Below, in pieces: positions 62,313-64,000 of a stretch of 64,000 bases of DNA. This stretch comes from Agrobacterium sp. AGB01 (GTDB lineage Bacteria; Pseudomonadota; Alphaproteobacteria; Rhizobiales; Rhizobiaceae). Under the pieces are notes generated by a model that was not told where the DNA came from, made no database searches, and saw only the letters and a program-made list of their open reading frames with translations. Location of the stretch: assembly GCF_014851585.1 (NCBI RefSeq), contig NZ_JACVAB010000006.1, forward strand, positions 310,001 to 374,000. The letters run 5' to 3'. Every line of letters begins with the position of its first letter. Position 1 is the stretch's first letter. The translations under genes and the position numbers were made by a program.

Positions 62313-62903
62313 TTACTTGGGCGCTCTTTTGGCGAGGATGCGCTGCAGGGTGCGGCGGTGCATATTCAAACGACGGGCTGTTTCCGACACGTTGCGTTCG
62401 CACATCTCGTAGACGCGCTGAATGTGCTCCCAGCGTACTCGGTCCGCAGACATCGGGTTTTCCGGTAGTTCCTTTTTCTCACCGGCACGCTGCGTCAACG
62501 CATTGAAGACGTCATCAGCATCGGCAGGTTTTGCCAGGTAATCCAGTGCACCCAGCTTAACGGCGGTAACAGCGGTGGCAATGTTGCCATAACCTGTCAG
62601 CACGACGATCTGCGTGTCGTCGCGGTTCTGACGAATGGCTTCGATGACTTCCAGACCATTGCCATCCGTCAGGCGCAAATCGACCACCGCGTATTTCGGT
62701 GGCATGATCTTCGACTTGGCAATGCCTTCACTGACCGTCTCGGCTGTATCGACAACAAATCCTCTTGTTTCCATGGCGCGTGCCAGACGGCGCAAAAACG
62801 GACCGTCATCATCAACGATCAGCAGGGTCTTGTCAGGCCCGATATGGTCTTCTGTTGGTTGGTCTGCGCCACTTAACGCTGTGGTTTGGGTTTCGTTGCT
62901 CAT
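62313..62903 (-). CDS. regA: redox response regulator RegA/ActR/PrrA
   Basis: RegA controls energy and redox metabolism genes in response to RegB. The receiver has the acidic pair LLIVDDD and phospho-acceptor AVVDLRLTDGNG (D75). The short C-terminal Fis-type HTH (CERNVSETARRLNMHRRTLQ) is the one shared by RegA/ActR/PrrA. The 196 residues are the normal length. The kinase gene is 72 bp upstream. Confidence 0.94.
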   Translation of the reverse strand: MSNETQTTALSGADQPTEDHIGPDKTLLIVDDDGPFLRRLARAMETRGFVVDTAETVSEGIAKSKIMPPKYAVVDLRLTDGNGLEVIEAIRQNRDDTQIVVLTGYGNIATAVTAVKLGALDYLAKPADADDVFNALTQRAGEKKELPENPMSADRVRWEHIQRVYEMCERNVSETARRLNMHRRTLQRILAKRAPK

Positions 62904-62975
62904 GCCCCGGCCTCCCGGCTATTTCTGTCTTTATAGGTGATAATTGTTATGGCCCTTAGCGGCCTTGGCGTAAAG

Positions 62976-64000
62976 TCATTTCGCCCTGATGTCGTCCATG
63001 ATGCTGCGGGGCCAAACCACTTTGACGCGTGCGCCTGTCGTGTCGGATCGGTTTTCGAATGTCAGCGTCGCGCCGGAGCGTTCCAGTAGTGTTTTGGCAA
63101 TAAAAAGCCCGAGGCCCAGTCCGCCAGCGCGCGCCATGTTCTGGCGTTTGGTCACATAGGGATCGCCGATACGCACCAGAATGTCCGGGGCGTAACCCTG
63201 GCCATCATCTTCAATGGTAATGCGCACCTGCTGGGCGTTGTGTTCAACAGTGATGATCACCGATTTGCTGGCGTAGTCGACGGCGTTTTCGATCAGATTG
63301 CCCAGGCCGTACAGTATGCCAGCGTTACGGGCTCCGACAGGCTCTCCAGCCCGTCCATTGATGTCGACCAGATTGATCTTGATGCCAAACTCGCGGTGCG
63401 GCGCGATCACCTCCTCCATCAACGAGGAGAGAGGCAGCCGACGCATATGTTCCTCGCCGTCAGCAGAAAGGGAAGTCAGCCGCTTCAGAATGTCACGGCA
63501 ACGTTCGCTTTGGCTGCGCAGCAGCGAGACATCCTCGCCAAACCGCTCATCCTTGCCAAGCTCGCGTTCCATTTCCTTCGCGACCACACTAATCGTGGCA
63601 AGTGGTGTGCCCAATTCGTGGGCTGCGGCCGCAGCAAGGCCATCAAGCTGCGACAGATGTTTTTCGCGTTCCAGCACCAGTTCCGTGGCCGCTAGTGCAT
63701 TGGCAAGCTGATTGGCTTCATTGGAAACCCGGTAGGCGTAGAAGGCGGTAAACAACATCATGGCAATGATCGAGCACCACATGCCGACCTGCATGATCGG
63801 TTGGATCGGCAATGGCTCACCCGGATACCAAGGCACGGGATAGGGGGAGAATGCAATAATTGCCGAGCAGGCAAGTGCGACACCCAATAGCACTTGCGAA
63901 TAACGTAGAGGCTGCGATGCAAATGCAATGATAACCGGAACGGAAATTAGCGGGCTGAACGGGTTGGAAAGGCCGCCTGTGATATAAAGAAGCGCTGTCA
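62976..64000 (-). CDS. regB: redox sensor histidine kinase RegB/ActS/PrrB (C-terminal part, cut by window edge)
   Basis: The frame continues to base 64000 without a start, so the N-terminus is outside. The quinone-binding signature GGLSNPF (63957-63977) lies in a membrane segment, followed by two more segments, an H-box AAHELGTPLATI and the N, G1 and G2 boxes (NLIENAVDYAS, DDGQGYAP, GGLGLGLFIAK). A Cys in QSERCRDILKRL matches the redox-active Cys region of RegB. The pair with regA is adjacent. Confidence 0.94.
   Translation of the reverse strand, partial: TALLYITGGLSNPFSPLISVPVIIAFASQPLRYSQVLLGVALACSAIIAFSPYPVPWYPGEPLPIQPIMQVGMWCSIIAMMLFTAFYAYRVSNEANQLANALAATELVLEREKHLSQLDGLAAAAAHELGTPLATISVVAKEMERELGKDERFGEDVSLLRSQSERCRDILKRLTSLSADGEEHMRRLPLSSLMEEVIAPHREFGIKINLVDINGRAGEPVGARNAGILYGLGNLIENAVDYASKSVIITVEHNAQQVRITIEDDGQGYAPDILVRIGDPYVTKRQNMARAGGLGLGLFIAKTLLERSGATLTFENRSDTTGARVKVVWPRSIMDDIRAK

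Overview
The window is a piece of a Hyphomicrobiales (Rhizobiales) chromosome, most like Brucella/Ochrobactrum and relatives. This rests on gene order and family signatures, not on a database search. The order parA-rsmG-mnmG-mnmE-rho-hemJ-hemE | origin | kinase-regulator-maf-aroE-coaE-dnaQ-secB is the classic alphaproteobacterial origin neighbourhood. ChvG/ChvI (BvrS/BvrR) beside pckA, a short HprK with HPr and EIIA-Man, DivL, and the RegB/RegA (ActS/ActR) pair are all typical of the order. I saw no tRNA, rRNA, CRISPR array, insertion sequence or prophage. Almost all of the DNA is dense core genome; two efflux-type MFS genes with divergent regulators are the most accessory-looking parts.

Layout. 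1-7401 (minus): parA (cut by the window edge), rsmG, mnmG, mnmE, rho, hemJ, hemE. 7402-7805: probable oriC, with DnaA boxes, AT-rich DNA and a GANTC-rich inverted repeat. 7806-11431 (plus): PPDK/PEPS regulator, maf, aroE, coaE, dnaQ. 11559-12645 (minus): secB, fxsA. 12788-18106 (plus): Tim44-like protein, mltA, Smr protein and XRE regulator in an ATGA-overlap chain, then gyrB. 18268-26110: nitroreductase and FAH-family enzyme (divergent), YgjP-like metallopeptidase, trpF-trpB-trpA-accD-folC. 26117-27840: MerR regulator and MFS pump. 27889-39997 (minus): divL, tsaE-amgK fusion, murU-like gene, addB, addA, trxA. 40158-45631 (minus): chvI, chvG, hprK, EIIA, ptsH, ahcY. 45963-48758 (plus): pckA, arfB, BON-LysM protein. 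48830-53489 (minus): hisB, DUF2628, hisH, hisA, hisF, hisE, coaA. 53692-59028 (plus): hslV, hslU, DUF1402 protein, glcB. 59080-64000: HxlR regulator and MFS pump, lipoprotein L,D-transpeptidase, mmcB, regA/actR, regB/actS (cut by the window edge).

How the parts fit. Six ParB-type parS sites (937, 2916, 9274, 18138, 20885, 47622) surround the origin and sit beside parA, so the first half of the window is a chromosome segregation centre. Five of the six share an asymmetric form, GATTCACGTGAAAC, whose left arm contains a GANTC site, the target of the cell-cycle methylase CcrM; this is the most interesting observation here. DivL, a pseudokinase of the CckA-CtrA pathway with Tyr in place of the phospho-acceptor His, heads a run of overlapping or closely spaced genes that also carries tRNA t6A synthesis (TsaE), probable cell-wall sugar recycling (AmgK, MurU) and recombination repair (AddAB). 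The ChvGI-HprK-PTS-AhcY block joins envelope/acid sensing to nitrogen-PTS signalling and the methyl cycle, with the gluconeogenic gene pckA divergent from it. Many of the starts given here are shorter than the longest open frame because an internal ATG has a clear ribosome binding site.
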